64,000 nucleotides of DNA from Mumia flava. Lineage in GTDB: Bacteria > Actinomycetota > Actinomycetes > Propionibacteriales > Nocardioidaceae. A program made the translations under genes and the position numbers. The DNA lies in contig NZ_PGEZ01000001.1 of assembly GCF_002797495.1 (NCBI RefSeq), positions 744,001-808,000 on the forward strand, read 5' to 3'. How positions within the stretch are numbered: the first letter of the stretch is position 1; every line of letters begins with the position of its first letter. Below are positions 43,759 to 52,731 of this stretch, one piece after another. The notes beneath the pieces are model-generated. The model made no database searches. It was given only the letters and a program-made list of their open reading frames with translations, and was not told the DNA's origin.

Positions 43759-43778
43759 TGACTGTCAATTGGCAGTCA
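43759..43778. promoter_or_regulatory. TetR operator between ABC exporter and TetR gene
   Basis: TGACTGTCAATTGGCAGTCA is a 20-bp palindrome with one mismatched pair, and TTGGCAGT also occurs as a direct repeat at 43752-43759 and 43769-43776. A TACAAT -10-like hexamer follows at 43782-43787 for the forward gene. The site lies 19 bases from the exporter start, so binding would shut both promoters. Confidence 0.7.
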
Positions 43779-43833
43779 ATGTACAATCTGGCCCACGACA
43801 CCGGCAACCGCACCACGCGTGAGAGGAGCCACC

Positions 43834-44484
43834 GTGACCCGACCGGCCGGACCCCCGGGGCTCTCCTTGCGCGAGACGAAGCGCCGCGCCGCGATGGCCC
43901 GGATCCAGGAGTCGGCCCTCGACCTCTTCGACGAGCACGGCTACCAGCAGGTCACGGTCGAGGCGATCGCCGCAGCGGCCGAGGTGGCGCCACGGACGGT
44001 GTACCGCTACTTCGGGACCAAGGAGGGCATCATCCTCCTCCAGCCCGAGGACGACGACGCGATCGAGGCGATCGCAGCGGCCGCGGGCACCGTCGACCTG
44101 GTCGACGCCGTCCGGGCGGTGGTGCCGGCGTTCACCGGTCCCGAGTTCACCGACCGCTCCGGCTACTGGGCCCGGGTCATGCACTACGCCCTGACCGTGC
44201 CCGAGCTGCGCCGGGCCACGTTCGCGTTCGCGCTGGAGCTGGCCGACCGGCTCGCCGAGGCCGCCGCGACCGCGCGCGGCCTGCCGGCCGACGACCTCGC
44301 GACGCGCGTCCGGTCACGGGCCGCGACGGCCGCGCTGACGACCGGCCTCGCTGCCTGGTACAGCGGGTCGGCGCCGGGCACGCTCGCCGAGACCGTACAC
44401 GCTGCGCTGGACGCGCTGGACGGGTCGGGCAGCGGGTCGGACGAGACCAGTCCGCCCGACCCCTCCGCGCGCGTCAGCGAGTGA
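43834..44484 (+). CDS. TetR-family regulator of the ABC exporter
   Basis: 216 residues from GTG 43834, chosen for its strong Shine-Dalgarno (GAGAGGAGCC); the frame opens a few codons earlier. The helix-turn-helix region reads ALDLFDEHGYQQVTVEAIAAAAEVAPRTVYRYFGTKEGI, canonical TetR with RYFGTKE. The C-terminal ligand domain is Ala-rich. The 3' end overlaps the convergent helicase gene by 11 bases. Confidence 0.9.
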   Translation: MTRPAGPPGLSLRETKRRAAMARIQESALDLFDEHGYQQVTVEAIAAAAEVAPRTVYRYFGTKEGIILLQPEDDDAIEAIAAAAGTVDLVDAVRAVVPAFTGPEFTDRSGYWARVMHYALTVPELRRATFAFALELADRLAEAAATARGLPADDLATRVRSRAATAALTTGLAAWYSGSAPGTLAETVHAALDALDGSGSGSDETSPPDPSARVSE

Positions 44485-46630
44485 GGTCCAGCGACCGGCT
44501 CCGCGCCCGAGCCTGCTCACGCCGCTCGAGCTCAGCGGTGAGCAGCGCGGCCAGGGCCTCGAGCTGGACGTCGACGGACGCGGACTCCACCTCGCCGGCA
44601 CCGTCGAGCGCCCGGGCGGCCAGACCGGCCTTGCTGTCGATCAGCTCCGCGATCCGGGCGTCGACGGTCTGTGCCGCGATCACGCGCCACGCGGTGACCG
44701 GCTGGTCCTGTCCGATCCGGTGCACTCGGTCGATCGCCTGCGTCTGCTCGGCGTCGGTCCAGGAGAGCTCCGCGAGGACGAGGTCCGAGGCGACCTGGAG
44801 GTTGATCCCGACACCGGCCGCGGTGAGCGAGCAGACGACGACGGCGACCTCCGGGTCGTGCAGGAACGCCTCGACGTTGCGGTCCCGTACGGCCGTGGTC
44901 TGGTCGCCGCGGATCGAGGCGTACCCGAGACCGCGCTTGCGGAAGGTCTCCTCGGCCGTGTCCATCACCTCGATGTGCTTGGCGAAGAACACGACCTTGC
45001 CGACGCTGTGCGCGAGCTGCGCTGCGTAGTCCGCGGCCAGCCCGGCCTTCGCGCGACCGATCCGGCGCATCATGCTGAAGACGTTCTCGCCGGTCGCGGA
45101 ATCGGTGTCCTCGCGCTCCCACTTCGCCACGTGCTGCACGAGCTCGTGGTCGATCCCCTCGACCACGACCCCGGACGTACGGGCCTCGAGCGCACGGTCG
45201 TAGCGCGAGACCATCCGGCGGGCGAGCTCCCGCTCGGCGTCCCGGATCGACCGGCCGGCCTCCTCGTCCAGCTCGACCGGCAGGTCGGCGATCCGGCGGG
45301 CCGGGATGTCGGCGGCGACGTCGGCCTTGCGGCGGCGGACGATCCCCATGTCGACGACGGTGCGGCGCGCGACTCCGTAGAACCCGGGGTCGCCGGGCGA
45401 CAGGCCGGTCTCCTCCAAGGACACCATGAGGTCGCCGATGGGCTTCTTGTCGTCGATCCAGCCGAGGAACTGCCAGATCGCACGGAAGTCGTCGATGTCG
45501 TTGATCAGTGGCGTGCCGGTCAGCGCCATCAGCAGAGGACGGGCCGTACGGGCGCGGATCCGCTCGGAGATCTCCAGCACGTTGCGCGAGCGCTGGGAGG
45601 ACTTGTTCTTGATGAAGTGCGCCTCGTCGACGACCATCCCACGGAAGCCATGGGTGCCGATCCAGCCGACGTGGCGATCGAGGACCTCGTAGTTGACCAC
45701 GATGACGTCGGCGAACCCGTCCGCGCTGTCCCCGTCGCCGTGGATCACGGTCGCGGTACGGTTCGGGACCCACATCGCGACCTCGTGGGCCCAGTTCGTC
45801 TTGACGACGTTCGGGACGACGGCGAGCAGGGGGAACGCGTCGGCGGCCTCGGCCGCGAGCAGCGCCTGGGCGGTCTTTCCGAGGCCGGGCTCGTCGGCCA
45901 GCAGGAAGGTCCGGTGTCCCTCGCGAGCGGACTCCACGAGCTGGGCCTGGTGACGCATCAGCGACCGGCCGGACCGGGTCTGGAGGTCCGGCGGCTCCGG
46001 AAGGTCCATGCACGAGGAGTCGCCGGCAGCGGCGTACTCGAACGACCGGAGCAGCGGGCCGAGCAGCTCCCACGTGACGAGCCGGTGCGTCTGAGGCTTC
46101 GCCGGCGTGGCGGAGAAGTCGGGAGTGAGGAAGGGGTTGGCGAGCTGGCGCGCCATCACGGAGGTCGGCACGGCCGTCCGGGGCGCTGGAGTCTCGGCGG
46201 CGTCGCTCGAGGGCGCGGCCGGCTCCTCCTCCTCGGACTCGATCCCGGCAGCGGCGAGCATCTCGCGCCGCAGCAGCCGCGCCGAGGGCTCGACGCCGGC
46301 GTCCTCGTCGAGCAGCGTGAAGAGGCTGGGGTCCTGCGTCGCGGTCTTGGCGAGGATCGTGGCGATCCCGTCGAGCCGCTTGAGCTGGTCGGCGCGGCGG
46401 GCCTCGGACAGCTCCTCGTCCGACTTCAGACGGGCCCGCTCCTCGCGGACGAGCAGGGCGACGACCTGGAACTTGTCCCTCACCGACGAGGTGGCGGGGC
46501 GACGCGCGACGGCGTTCTCCACCTCACGTACGCCGCGCGCCAGGACGGGGATGATCCCCTCCTGGTCCTGCGCGCGCCCACGACGGGCTCGATCGCGTGC
46601 GCCGGATCGGCGCTGGCCTCCACGTGCCAC
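44474..46630 (-). CDS. SNF2/RapA-like superfamily 2 helicase
   Basis: 718 residues. A charged N-terminal region is followed by the SNF2 ATPase core: motif I LLADEPGLGKTAQALLA, motif Ia VPNVVKTNWAHEV, motif II MVVDEAHFIKN, motif III MALTGTPLIND, then the C-terminal lobe KVVFFAKHIEVMDTAEE, ASIRGDQTTAVRDRNVEAF, motif V SLTAAGVGINLQVAS and motif VI QAIDRVHRIGQDQPV. It is a DNA translocase, likely in repair or remodelling. GTG 46630 (VARGGQRR) has an excellent Shine-Dalgarno (GAAGGAGAG). An in-frame ATG at 46849, just past a TAGCAT -10-like sequence, is an alternative that adds an Arg-rich stretch of low credibility. Confidence 0.87.
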   Translation of the reverse strand: MARGGQRRSGARDRARRGRAQDQEGIIPVLARGVREVENAVARRPATSSVRDKFQVVALLVREERARLKSDEELSEARRADQLKRLDGIATILAKTATQDPSLFTLLDEDAGVEPSARLLRREMLAAAGIESEEEEPAAPSSDAAETPAPRTAVPTSVMARQLANPFLTPDFSATPAKPQTHRLVTWELLGPLLRSFEYAAAGDSSCMDLPEPPDLQTRSGRSLMRHQAQLVESAREGHRTFLLADEPGLGKTAQALLAAEAADAFPLLAVVPNVVKTNWAHEVAMWVPNRTATVIHGDGDSADGFADVIVVNYEVLDRHVGWIGTHGFRGMVVDEAHFIKNKSSQRSRNVLEISERIRARTARPLLMALTGTPLINDIDDFRAIWQFLGWIDDKKPIGDLMVSLEETGLSPGDPGFYGVARRTVVDMGIVRRRKADVAADIPARRIADLPVELDEEAGRSIRDAERELARRMVSRYDRALEARTSGVVVEGIDHELVQHVAKWEREDTDSATGENVFSMMRRIGRAKAGLAADYAAQLAHSVGKVVFFAKHIEVMDTAEETFRKRGLGYASIRGDQTTAVRDRNVEAFLHDPEVAVVVCSLTAAGVGINLQVASDLVLAELSWTDAEQTQAIDRVHRIGQDQPVTAWRVIAAQTVDARIAELIDSKAGLAARALDGAGEVESASVDVQLEALAALLTAELERREQARARSRSLDLTR

Positions 46631-47031
46631 AGACTCTCCTTCAGGTGACCGGCCCGGTGTTGCGGCGGGGTCGCCCCGTCTCCCGTGGCCGGGATCATCC
46701 GTGCGCCGGCCCGACGTACGGACGGACCGCGCCCTCACGGCACCCACCCGCGCGCAGCGGGCCGACGCCGTCGAAGCGCCCCGGCCGGTCCTGCGTCCAT
46801 CGGCCGGAGGTCGCGCGCGGGCTGGTCGGACGTCCGTCGCTCCAGGCATCGCGCAGGGACCATGCTAGCGCGCTCCGGTCCGGCGCGGGCAGAGCGGTGC
46901 GCGAGGTCAGGGCCCGCGCCCGGCAAAGGACAGGGTCTGGCCGGCGAGAGCGAGATCACACGGCGTGACTTAGTTGCTGAAGGCAATCAAATGTAAGGTA
47001 CATGCGAATGCCCCCGACAGGAGCCACCATC
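46631..47031. other. Divergent intergenic region, no credible gene
   Basis: 401 bases between the helicase and MFS starts. A TAGCAT -10-like hexamer for the helicase lies at 46862-46867 on the reverse strand. Near the MFS gene are two small palindromes, TTGC-N5-GCAA (46974-46986) and ATGTA-AGG-TACAT (46991-47003), possible sites for the MarR protein encoded downstream. The forward open frame at 46685-46996 is Arg/Pro/Gly-rich noise. Confidence 0.4.
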
Positions 47032-48483
47032 ATGTCCTCTCCCTCGCGTACGCGAGACCTGCCTCCCGCGCTGTCCGTGGTCGCGCTGTGCATCGGCGGG
47101 CTGGCGGCAGCCCTGACCCAGACCCTGGTCATCCCGATCCAGCCGGAGCTGCCCGACCTGCTCGACACCTCGGCGTCGAACGCCGCCTGGGTCGTCACCA
47201 TCACCCTGCTCACCGCAGGCGTCGCGACGGTCGTCGCCGGACGCCTCGCCGACATGTTCGGCAAGCAGCGCGTGCTCGCGGTCAGCGCCACGATCCTCGT
47301 CGTCGGCTCGGTCGTCTGCGCCCTCTCCGACTCGCTCGTCCCGATGCTGGTGGGCCGCGGGATGCAGGGCCTCGCGATGGGCTTCATCCCCGTCGGCATC
47401 TCGCTCATCCGGGAGATCACCCCACCCGACATGGCTGCCACCGCGGTCGCCGCGATGAGCGCCACGCTGGGCGTCGGCGCCGCGATCGGCCTGCCGCTCG
47501 CGGCGTGGATCGTCGAGGTCGGCAACTGGCACACGCTGTTCTGGGCGTCGGCCGGGGTGGCCGCGATCGTCCTGGCGCTCGTCGTGCTCGTCGTCCCACA
47601 CGTCCACGACGCCCACCCGGCCCGGCTCGACCTCGTCGGGACGATCGGACTCGCGGTCGGGCTCGTCGCCTTCCTCGTCGGCATCTCCAAGGCGACCACC
47701 TGGGGCTGGGCCGACGCCAGGACCATCGGGGCGATCGTCGGCGGCCTCGTCGTCCTCGTGCTGTGGGGCCTCTACGAGCTGCGTCAGAGCGACCCGCTGG
47801 TCGATCTGCGTGCGAGCGCGCAGCTGCCCGTCCTCATGACGAACGTCGCCGCGGTCGCGATCGGCTTCGGCATGATGGCGCAGTCGATCGTCGTCCCGCA
47901 GCTGCTCCAGCTCCCCGAGGCGACCGGCTACGGACTCGGGCAGACGATCCTCCAGGCCGGCCTCTGGATGGCCCCGGCCGGCCTCATGATGATGGTCTTC
48001 GCCCCGGTCTCCAGCCGTCTGATCACCGGCATCGGGGCCAGGATCACGCTGGTGATCGGCGCGATCGTCCTCGGGTGCGGCTACGTGGTCGCCGTCTTCA
48101 TGATGGACGCACCCTGGCAGCTCCTGGTCGCGTCGATCGTCGCGTCCGCCGGTGTCGGGATCGGCTACGCCGCGATGCCGACCCTGATCCTCGACAGCAC
48201 GCCGCCGAACGAGGCTGCCGCCGCGGTCGGCCTGAACACGCTCACCCGCTCTCTCGGCACGACGCTCGCCGCGGCCGTGATGGGCACGGTGCTGAGCAGC
48301 AACACGGTCGCGTTCGGCGACGGGTTCGCCGTGCCGAGCCAGGACGCGTTCACCGCGTGCTTCGTGATCGGAGCGGCCGCGGCGCTGCTGGGTGCGGCGC
48401 TGGCGGCAACGATCCCGTCGCGCCACCGTCGTGCGGACACCACCGTGCCCGAGCCGCTCGAACCGGTCGCAGCCGAGGGGTGA
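47032..48483 (+). CDS. MFS multidrug exporter (paralogue of the 28698 exporter)
   Basis: 483 residues, about 14 helices. Signature segments: RLADMFGKQRVLAV after helix 2, GRGMQGLAMGFIPVGISLIRE, and GVGAAIGLPLAAWIVE (antiporter motif C region). The N-terminal sequence runs parallel to the exporter at 28698-30644 (IPIQPELPDLLDTSASNAAWVV against LPLLPDFPHLLDTTADTASWLV in outline), but no C-terminal regulatory domains are present. ATG 47032 has a Shine-Dalgarno (ACAGGAG). The MarR gene lies convergently 27 bases downstream. Confidence 0.9.
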   Translation: MSSPSRTRDLPPALSVVALCIGGLAAALTQTLVIPIQPELPDLLDTSASNAAWVVTITLLTAGVATVVAGRLADMFGKQRVLAVSATILVVGSVVCALSDSLVPMLVGRGMQGLAMGFIPVGISLIREITPPDMAATAVAAMSATLGVGAAIGLPLAAWIVEVGNWHTLFWASAGVAAIVLALVVLVVPHVHDAHPARLDLVGTIGLAVGLVAFLVGISKATTWGWADARTIGAIVGGLVVLVLWGLYELRQSDPLVDLRASAQLPVLMTNVAAVAIGFGMMAQSIVVPQLLQLPEATGYGLGQTILQAGLWMAPAGLMMMVFAPVSSRLITGIGARITLVIGAIVLGCGYVVAVFMMDAPWQLLVASIVASAGVGIGYAAMPTLILDSTPPNEAAAAVGLNTLTRSLGTTLAAAVMGTVLSSNTVAFGDGFAVPSQDAFTACFVIGAAAALLGAALAATIPSRHRRADTTVPEPLEPVAAEG

Positions 48484-48510
48484 TCCTCGCGAGGAGCGGC
48501 CGGCCCCGGC

Positions 48511-49011
48511 TCACGCGTCGGGGTCGGCCGCCCGCGCGCGATCCAGGGCGTCGTTGAATGCTCGCAGGTCCGCTGCGAGGACGCGCACGTGCTCGGCACC
48601 GAGCTCCCCCAGGGCCTGCCGGAACCGCTCCCCGCGCAGGCGTGCATCGTGCCAGTACGCCTCCTCGCCCGCCGCGGTCGCCCGCACGACCCGCTGCCGC
48701 GTCCCTTCGGTGATCACTCGCTCGACCAGTCCGTGCCGCACCGCCGCCTTCACCTGACGGCTGACGGTCGACTGCTCGAGCTGCAGCTCCTCGCCGAGCT
48801 CACCGAGCCCGAGCGGGCCGTGGTCGACGAGCGACCACAGGATGCGGTAGGCCGACGGGTCGAGCACCGAACCTGCCGGTACGGAGACGCGCCGGCGGCT
48901 GATCCGCATCACCTCGTCGCCGAACGCACGCAGCAGGTCGTCGTCGATCTCCGGCTCGTGCGAGCGGTGCGCGCCCGAGATGTGCTCGGGCTCGCGCGCC
49001 GGCTGACTCAT
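48511..49011 (-). CDS. MarR-family regulator
   Basis: 166 residues. The winged helix LSAYRILWSLVDHGPLGLGELGEELQLEQSTVSRQVKAAVRHGLVERVI (outline; DPSAYRILWSL at its start) is typical MarR, with the recognition helix QSTVSRQVKA and the wing TRQRVVRATAAG. ATG 49011 has a Shine-Dalgarno (CAGGTGA). It is convergent with one MFS exporter (47032) and on the same strand as another (49146), so it could control either. Confidence 0.87.
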   Translation of the reverse strand: MSQPAREPEHISGAHRSHEPEIDDDLLRAFGDEVMRISRRRVSVPAGSVLDPSAYRILWSLVDHGPLGLGELGEELQLEQSTVSRQVKAAVRHGLVERVITEGTRQRVVRATAAGEEAYWHDARLRGERFRQALGELGAEHVRVLAADLRAFNDALDRARAADPDA

Positions 49012-49145
49012 GCGATCACCTGCGTCGGTGCGGCGACCTCCACCGCTCGACGCCGATCGTACGACGAGCACGTCCCGCATCCTCGCGAGTCAACCGTGGT
49101 GGTGTCGCGAGTCCCGCCGGGGCCGGGCTGTCGCTCCCACCGCCG

Positions 49146-50522
49146 TCACGCCGGCTCGTCGCCGCGCAGCGCGAGCACGGCGATCGCTGCGCCGACGACA
49201 CCGAGCGACGCGTCCAGCACGAACGCCCGGCGGATCCCCTCGGCGAAGTCCGCGGAGGCCAGCACGACGGCGGTGTTGGCGCCGATCCACAGCGATCCCG
49301 CGGCGATGTTCGCCATGTAGACGACGCCGCCGGCGAGGCTCGCGTCGGAGTCGGCGACCGCGGTGACCGCGACCGTGGTGAGCGCCGAGAAGTACAGCCC
49401 GATCCCGACCCCGATCGTGAGCAGCCCGGGCACCAGGACCGCGTACCCCGACCCGATCGTCGCCGCGAGCCAGACCGCTCCGAGGGCGAGGCAGACCGCA
49501 CCCGCGCCGACCACCGGGCGGGCTCCGAGGCGGTCGTAGAGCGTGGTGGCGGCGAGCGAGACGAGGGCGAAGACGAGCATCATCGGGAGCAGCCCGGCAC
49601 CCGCGGCCAGCGCATCCCACCCGAGGACCTTCTCGGTGTACTGCGGGACGTAGACGAGAGCGCCGAACAGCACGGCCGCCATCGGCACGACCGAGACCAC
49701 CGAGGCGGTGAAGCGACGGCTCCGCGTGATCCGCCGGGGCACGAGCGCATCGTCGCCCATCCGCCGCTGCACGACCACGAAGACCGGCAGGAGCAGCGCG
49801 CCGACCACGATCGTCGCGATCACCCCCGGATCGTCGAACCCGACCGTGGTCCCGGTGTCGAGGCCGACGAGCAGCAGGATCACCGCGGCCGACAGCGTGG
49901 CGATCCCCAGGTAGTCGACGCGCTGCCGCCCACCGGTCGTGCTGCGCGGCACCGCCCACAGCGTGACCACGATCGCGACCAGCGCGACCGGGACGTTCAC
50001 GAAGAACACACACCGCCACCCGACCGTGTCGGTGAGCACCCCCGCTGTCAGCGGACCGAGCGCGTTTCCCAGGCCGGCGACGCCGATCACCAGGCCGCCG
50101 GCGAGGCTGGCCCGCGCCTCGGGAAGGATCTCGTACATCATCCCGAGCACCGACGGCCACATCATGGCCGCGCCGACCCCCATCACGGCGCGGGCGCCGA
50201 TCAGGAGCCCGATGTCATCGGTGAGACCGCCGAGCAACGAGAACAGCCCGAACACGGCGGCGCCGATCAGGAAGACGAGCCGACGGCCGAACATGTCGGC
50301 CAGCCGTCCGCCGGTGACGATCAGCACCCCGAAGACGACCGTGTAGGCGTTGATCACCCACTGCACACGGTTCAGTGAGGTCCCGAGGTCGTCCTCGATC
50401 TGCACGACCGCGACGCTGAGAGCGGTGAAGTCGTTGGCGACGACGAACACCCCGAGGCACATCGCGACCAGCGCGAGCACGGTGCTCCGGTCGAGTCGTT
50501 CGGTCGAGGCCTGCTCCGTCAA
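49146..50522 (-). CDS. MFS drug exporter, EmrB/QacA type
   Basis: 458 residues, about 14 helices. Typical pieces: VFVVANDFTALSVAVVQIEDDLG (helix 1 with Asn-Asp), WVINAYTVVFGVLIVTGGRLADMFGRR, LLIGARAVMGVGAAMMWPSVLGM and GVAGLGNALGPLTAGVLTD (motif C). The start is a TTG at 50522 with a strong Shine-Dalgarno (GAGGGGGAT) 8 bases upstream; no better ATG or GTG exists before the first helix. Confidence 0.9.
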   Translation of the reverse strand: MTEQASTERLDRSTVLALVAMCLGVFVVANDFTALSVAVVQIEDDLGTSLNRVQWVINAYTVVFGVLIVTGGRLADMFGRRLVFLIGAAVFGLFSLLGGLTDDIGLLIGARAVMGVGAAMMWPSVLGMMYEILPEARASLAGGLVIGVAGLGNALGPLTAGVLTDTVGWRCVFFVNVPVALVAIVVTLWAVPRSTTGGRQRVDYLGIATLSAAVILLLVGLDTGTTVGFDDPGVIATIVVGALLLPVFVVVQRRMGDDALVPRRITRSRRFTASVVSVVPMAAVLFGALVYVPQYTEKVLGWDALAAGAGLLPMMLVFALVSLAATTLYDRLGARPVVGAGAVCLALGAVWLAATIGSGYAVLVPGLLTIGVGIGLYFSALTTVAVTAVADSDASLAGGVVYMANIAAGSLWIGANTAVVLASADFAEGIRRAFVLDASLGVVGAAIAVLALRGDEPA

Positions 50523-50563
50523 GCGATCCCCCTCACGACGGTCGTCCCTCGTGACGGTGCGGC

Positions 50564-51595
50564 TCAGCCTAGCGAGCGCGGCTCACCCGACCCCGGATCG
50601 TGCATCTCCTCGACGGTCAACGACGGCTCGTCGGGAGTCGCGAGAGTGAGGACGGCGTCCTCGATCAGCGGCGTCTGCTCGAGGTCGCGCTCGACCCGAC
50701 GCAGCCGGACCGCGAGGTGCTCCTCGGAGTCGTCGCCGACCAGGTCGACCGCCACGACGACGAAGACGCGCTGCGGTCCGACCCACTCGAGGTGGAGGTA
50801 GCCGACGCGTTCGACCTGCGGGTGCTCGAGCACCCGCGCGAGCACGAAGGACCGGACACGCGTCGGCGGGATCTCGCCGACGAGGTAGTCCATGTTGCGG
50901 GCGATCAGGAACACCGCGACGACCCCGAGCAGGATCCCGATCACGATCGATCCCAGCGCGTCGTAGATCGCGTCGCCCGTCAGCTCGTGCAGCCCGATCC
51001 CCGCCGTGGCGACGACGATGCCGATGAGAGCCGCGAGATCCTCGAAGAACACGGCGCGCAGGGTCGGGTTCGACGTCCGTGCCACGAAGCGCAGCGGGTG
51101 CAGTCCCGTCCGTCGAGCGTCCCCACGCACCTGCCGGCTCGCCTGGAAGAAGGACGTTCCTTCCATCACCAGCGCGACCGCCAGGACGACGTAGTTGATC
51201 AGGTAGTCGGTCTCCTCGACGTCGGAGCCGAGCTCGCTGACGCCGTGCCACACCGAGACCACGGCGCCGGCGGCGAACAGGCCGAAGCCCGCGATCAGGG
51301 ACCACGCGTACGTCGCGCGTCCGTAGCCACGTGGATGGCTCTCGTCGCGGGGCCGGCTGCCGCTGCGCTCGGCGACCAGCAGGAACACCTCGTTGCCGGT
51401 GTCCGCCCACGAGTGCGCCGCCTCCGCCACCATCGCGGCCGAGCCGCTCAGCACCGCGGCCGCGGTCTTCGCGACCGCGAGCAGGCCGTTCGCGAGCAGC
51501 GCGACGACGACGGTGAGAAGCGACTCGCCGCCGTCGCGCTGACCGGGCTCGCTCGTCCCCGGCTCGCTCTCTCCCGACCCGCTCGACTCCGCCAC
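50564..51595 (-). CDS. Cation diffusion facilitator family transporter
   Basis: 343 residues. Six membrane helices. The metal-site motifs are VAEAAHSWADTGNEVFLL (His/Asp of helix 2) and GIVVATAGIGLHELTGDAIYDALGS (helix 5 region). The loop with HPRGYGRATYAWSL is typical of the larger bacterial CDF branch. A cytosolic C-terminal domain (VERVGYLHLEWVGPQRVFVVVAVDL) follows. GTG 51595 lies 5 bases after the dehalogenase-like gene, implying one operon. Probable Zn/Fe/Mn efflux; the ion cannot be told. Confidence 0.88.
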   Translation of the reverse strand: MAESSGSGESEPGTSEPGQRDGGESLLTVVVALLANGLLAVAKTAAAVLSGSAAMVAEAAHSWADTGNEVFLLVAERSGSRPRDESHPRGYGRATYAWSLIAGFGLFAAGAVVSVWHGVSELGSDVEETDYLINYVVLAVALVMEGTSFFQASRQVRGDARRTGLHPLRFVARTSNPTLRAVFFEDLAALIGIVVATAGIGLHELTGDAIYDALGSIVIGILLGVVAVFLIARNMDYLVGEIPPTRVRSFVLARVLEHPQVERVGYLHLEWVGPQRVFVVVAVDLVGDDSEEHLAVRLRRVERDLEQTPLIEDAVLTLATPDEPSLTVEEMHDPGSGEPRSLG

Positions 51596-51600
51596 CCGCG

Positions 51601-52287
51601 TCAGCCGAGCCGCTCGGCGAGCTCGACGAGCGAGCCGGCGGTGATGGTCGGTGCACGGAAGTACGACGGGTACGCGCCGGAGCCGGCCCGGTCGATCCAC
51701 GCCGCCCGCATCCCGGCCCGGACGGCGCCGTCGGTGTCCCACGGGTGCACGGCGACGAGCATCGCGTCCGCCGCGGCGACCCCGCACTGCTCCAGGGCGT
51801 ACGCGTAGGCGCGGGCGTCGGGCTTCCACACGCCCGCCTGCTCCACCGACAGCAGCGCGTCGAGCCGGTCACGCACGCCGGCCCGACCGAGCAGTCCGTC
51901 GGCGACGGCGGTGGCGCCGTTCGTCAGGGTGACGAGCCGGATGCCCAGATCGGCGAGCGCGCCGATCCCGTCGACCACGTCGGGGTGGCACGGCAGCGCA
52001 CCGAAACCGGCGAGGACGTGCGCGACGTCGTCGTCGAGCCGCGCCGCCGGGCTGGTCGGGGCGAGCAGCCTGCTGAGCCCGTCGGCGGCCAGGTCGGCGA
52101 ACGTCGGGTTCTCGGCGTGCACCGTGAGGGCGAAACCGTCACGCAGCAACCCCGAGAACCACACCGGCGCGAGCGCGCGGTCGGCTCCGACGTCGGCGAG
52201 CCGGTCGCCGATCGGCGCCATGTCCGACAGGGTCTCGTTGACGTCGAGGACGATCAGCCGGGGGCGGTCTGGAACGAGGGCGTCCAT
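51601..52287 (-). CDS. Haloacid dehalogenase type II-like HAD hydrolase
   Basis: 228 residues. LIVLDVNETLSDMAPI is the motif I of the L-2-haloacid dehalogenase branch (Asp nucleophile, DVNETL); motif II is LVTLTNGATAV, motif III lysine lies in GVWKPDARAYAYAL and motif IV reads AVHPWDTDGAVRAG. The family removes halide from short 2-haloacids, although many members act on other substrates. ATG 52287 begins MDALVPDRPR. Divergent from the CmtR-like gene. Confidence 0.85.
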   Translation of the reverse strand: MDALVPDRPRLIVLDVNETLSDMAPIGDRLADVGADRALAPVWFSGLLRDGFALTVHAENPTFADLAADGLSRLLAPTSPAARLDDDVAHVLAGFGALPCHPDVVDGIGALADLGIRLVTLTNGATAVADGLLGRAGVRDRLDALLSVEQAGVWKPDARAYAYALEQCGVAAADAMLVAVHPWDTDGAVRAGMRAAWIDRAGSGAYPSYFRAPTITAGSLVELAERLG

Positions 52288-52338
52288 GTCTCCGTTCTAG
52301 CGTGTCGACGTCACCACCACCAGAGTCCCACCTGGCGC

Positions 52339-52359
52339 TATCATCGCCGAATGGCGATG
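52339..52359 (+). promoter_or_regulatory. -10 box and operator overlapping the CmtR-like start codon
   Basis: TATCAT (52339-52344) lies 6 bases before the ATG at 52351, the spacing of a leaderless transcript; there is no Shine-Dalgarno. CATCGCC (52342-52348) and GGCGATG (52353-52359) are perfect inverted arms around GAAT, covering the -10 end and the start codon. Binding by the encoded ArsR-type protein would block its own promoter. Confidence 0.6.
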
Positions 52360-52731
52360 CAGAGCTCGGTGCGGCACCGACCCGTCCCGGAACCGCGCGA
52401 GGTGGCGGCGAGCACGGCGGCGGCTTGCTTGTTCCGCGGCATGAGCGACCCGTCACGAGTCGCGATCCTGCGCCACCTGATGCTCGGGGAGCACAACGTC
52501 GCCGAACTCACGGCCCACCTCGGCCTCGCCCAGTCGACGGTCTCCAAGCACCTCGCGTGCCTGCGTGACTGCGGTCTGGTCAGCTCGCGCCCGCAGGGCC
52601 GCGCCTCGGTGTTCTCGCTGTCCCACCCTGACGCGGTGCGCCGGGTCTTCGCGGCAGCGGAGGTCCTGCTGGCAGAGACCGGGGACGCCGTGGTGCTGTG
52701 CCCGGTCTACGGAGACAGGACCACCCCGTGA
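52351..52731 (+). CDS. ArsR/SmtB-family metal sensor, CmtR-like
   Basis: 126 residues. The winged helix (DPSRVAILRHLMLGEHNVAELTAHLGLAQSTVSKHLACLRDCGLV in outline) ends with HLACLRDCGLV, matching the HLSCLRGCGLV of CmtR, where the two cysteines bind Cd/Pb in the recognition-helix region. A third Cys near the C-terminus (VVLCPVYGD) parallels CmtR's tail ligand. It is predicted to repress the downstream CDF transporter until thiophilic metal is bound. The stop overlaps the transporter's GTG. Confidence 0.87.
   Translation: MAMQSSVRHRPVPEPREVAASTAAACLFRGMSDPSRVAILRHLMLGEHNVAELTAHLGLAQSTVSKHLACLRDCGLVSSRPQGRASVFSLSHPDAVRRVFAAAEVLLAETGDAVVLCPVYGDRTTP

Noticed and set aside
46685-46996. Forward frame of 103 codons in the helicase-MFS intergenic region
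   Set aside because: Arg/Pro/Gly-rich sequence without a ribosome site or recognisable domain; it covers the helicase promoter region.
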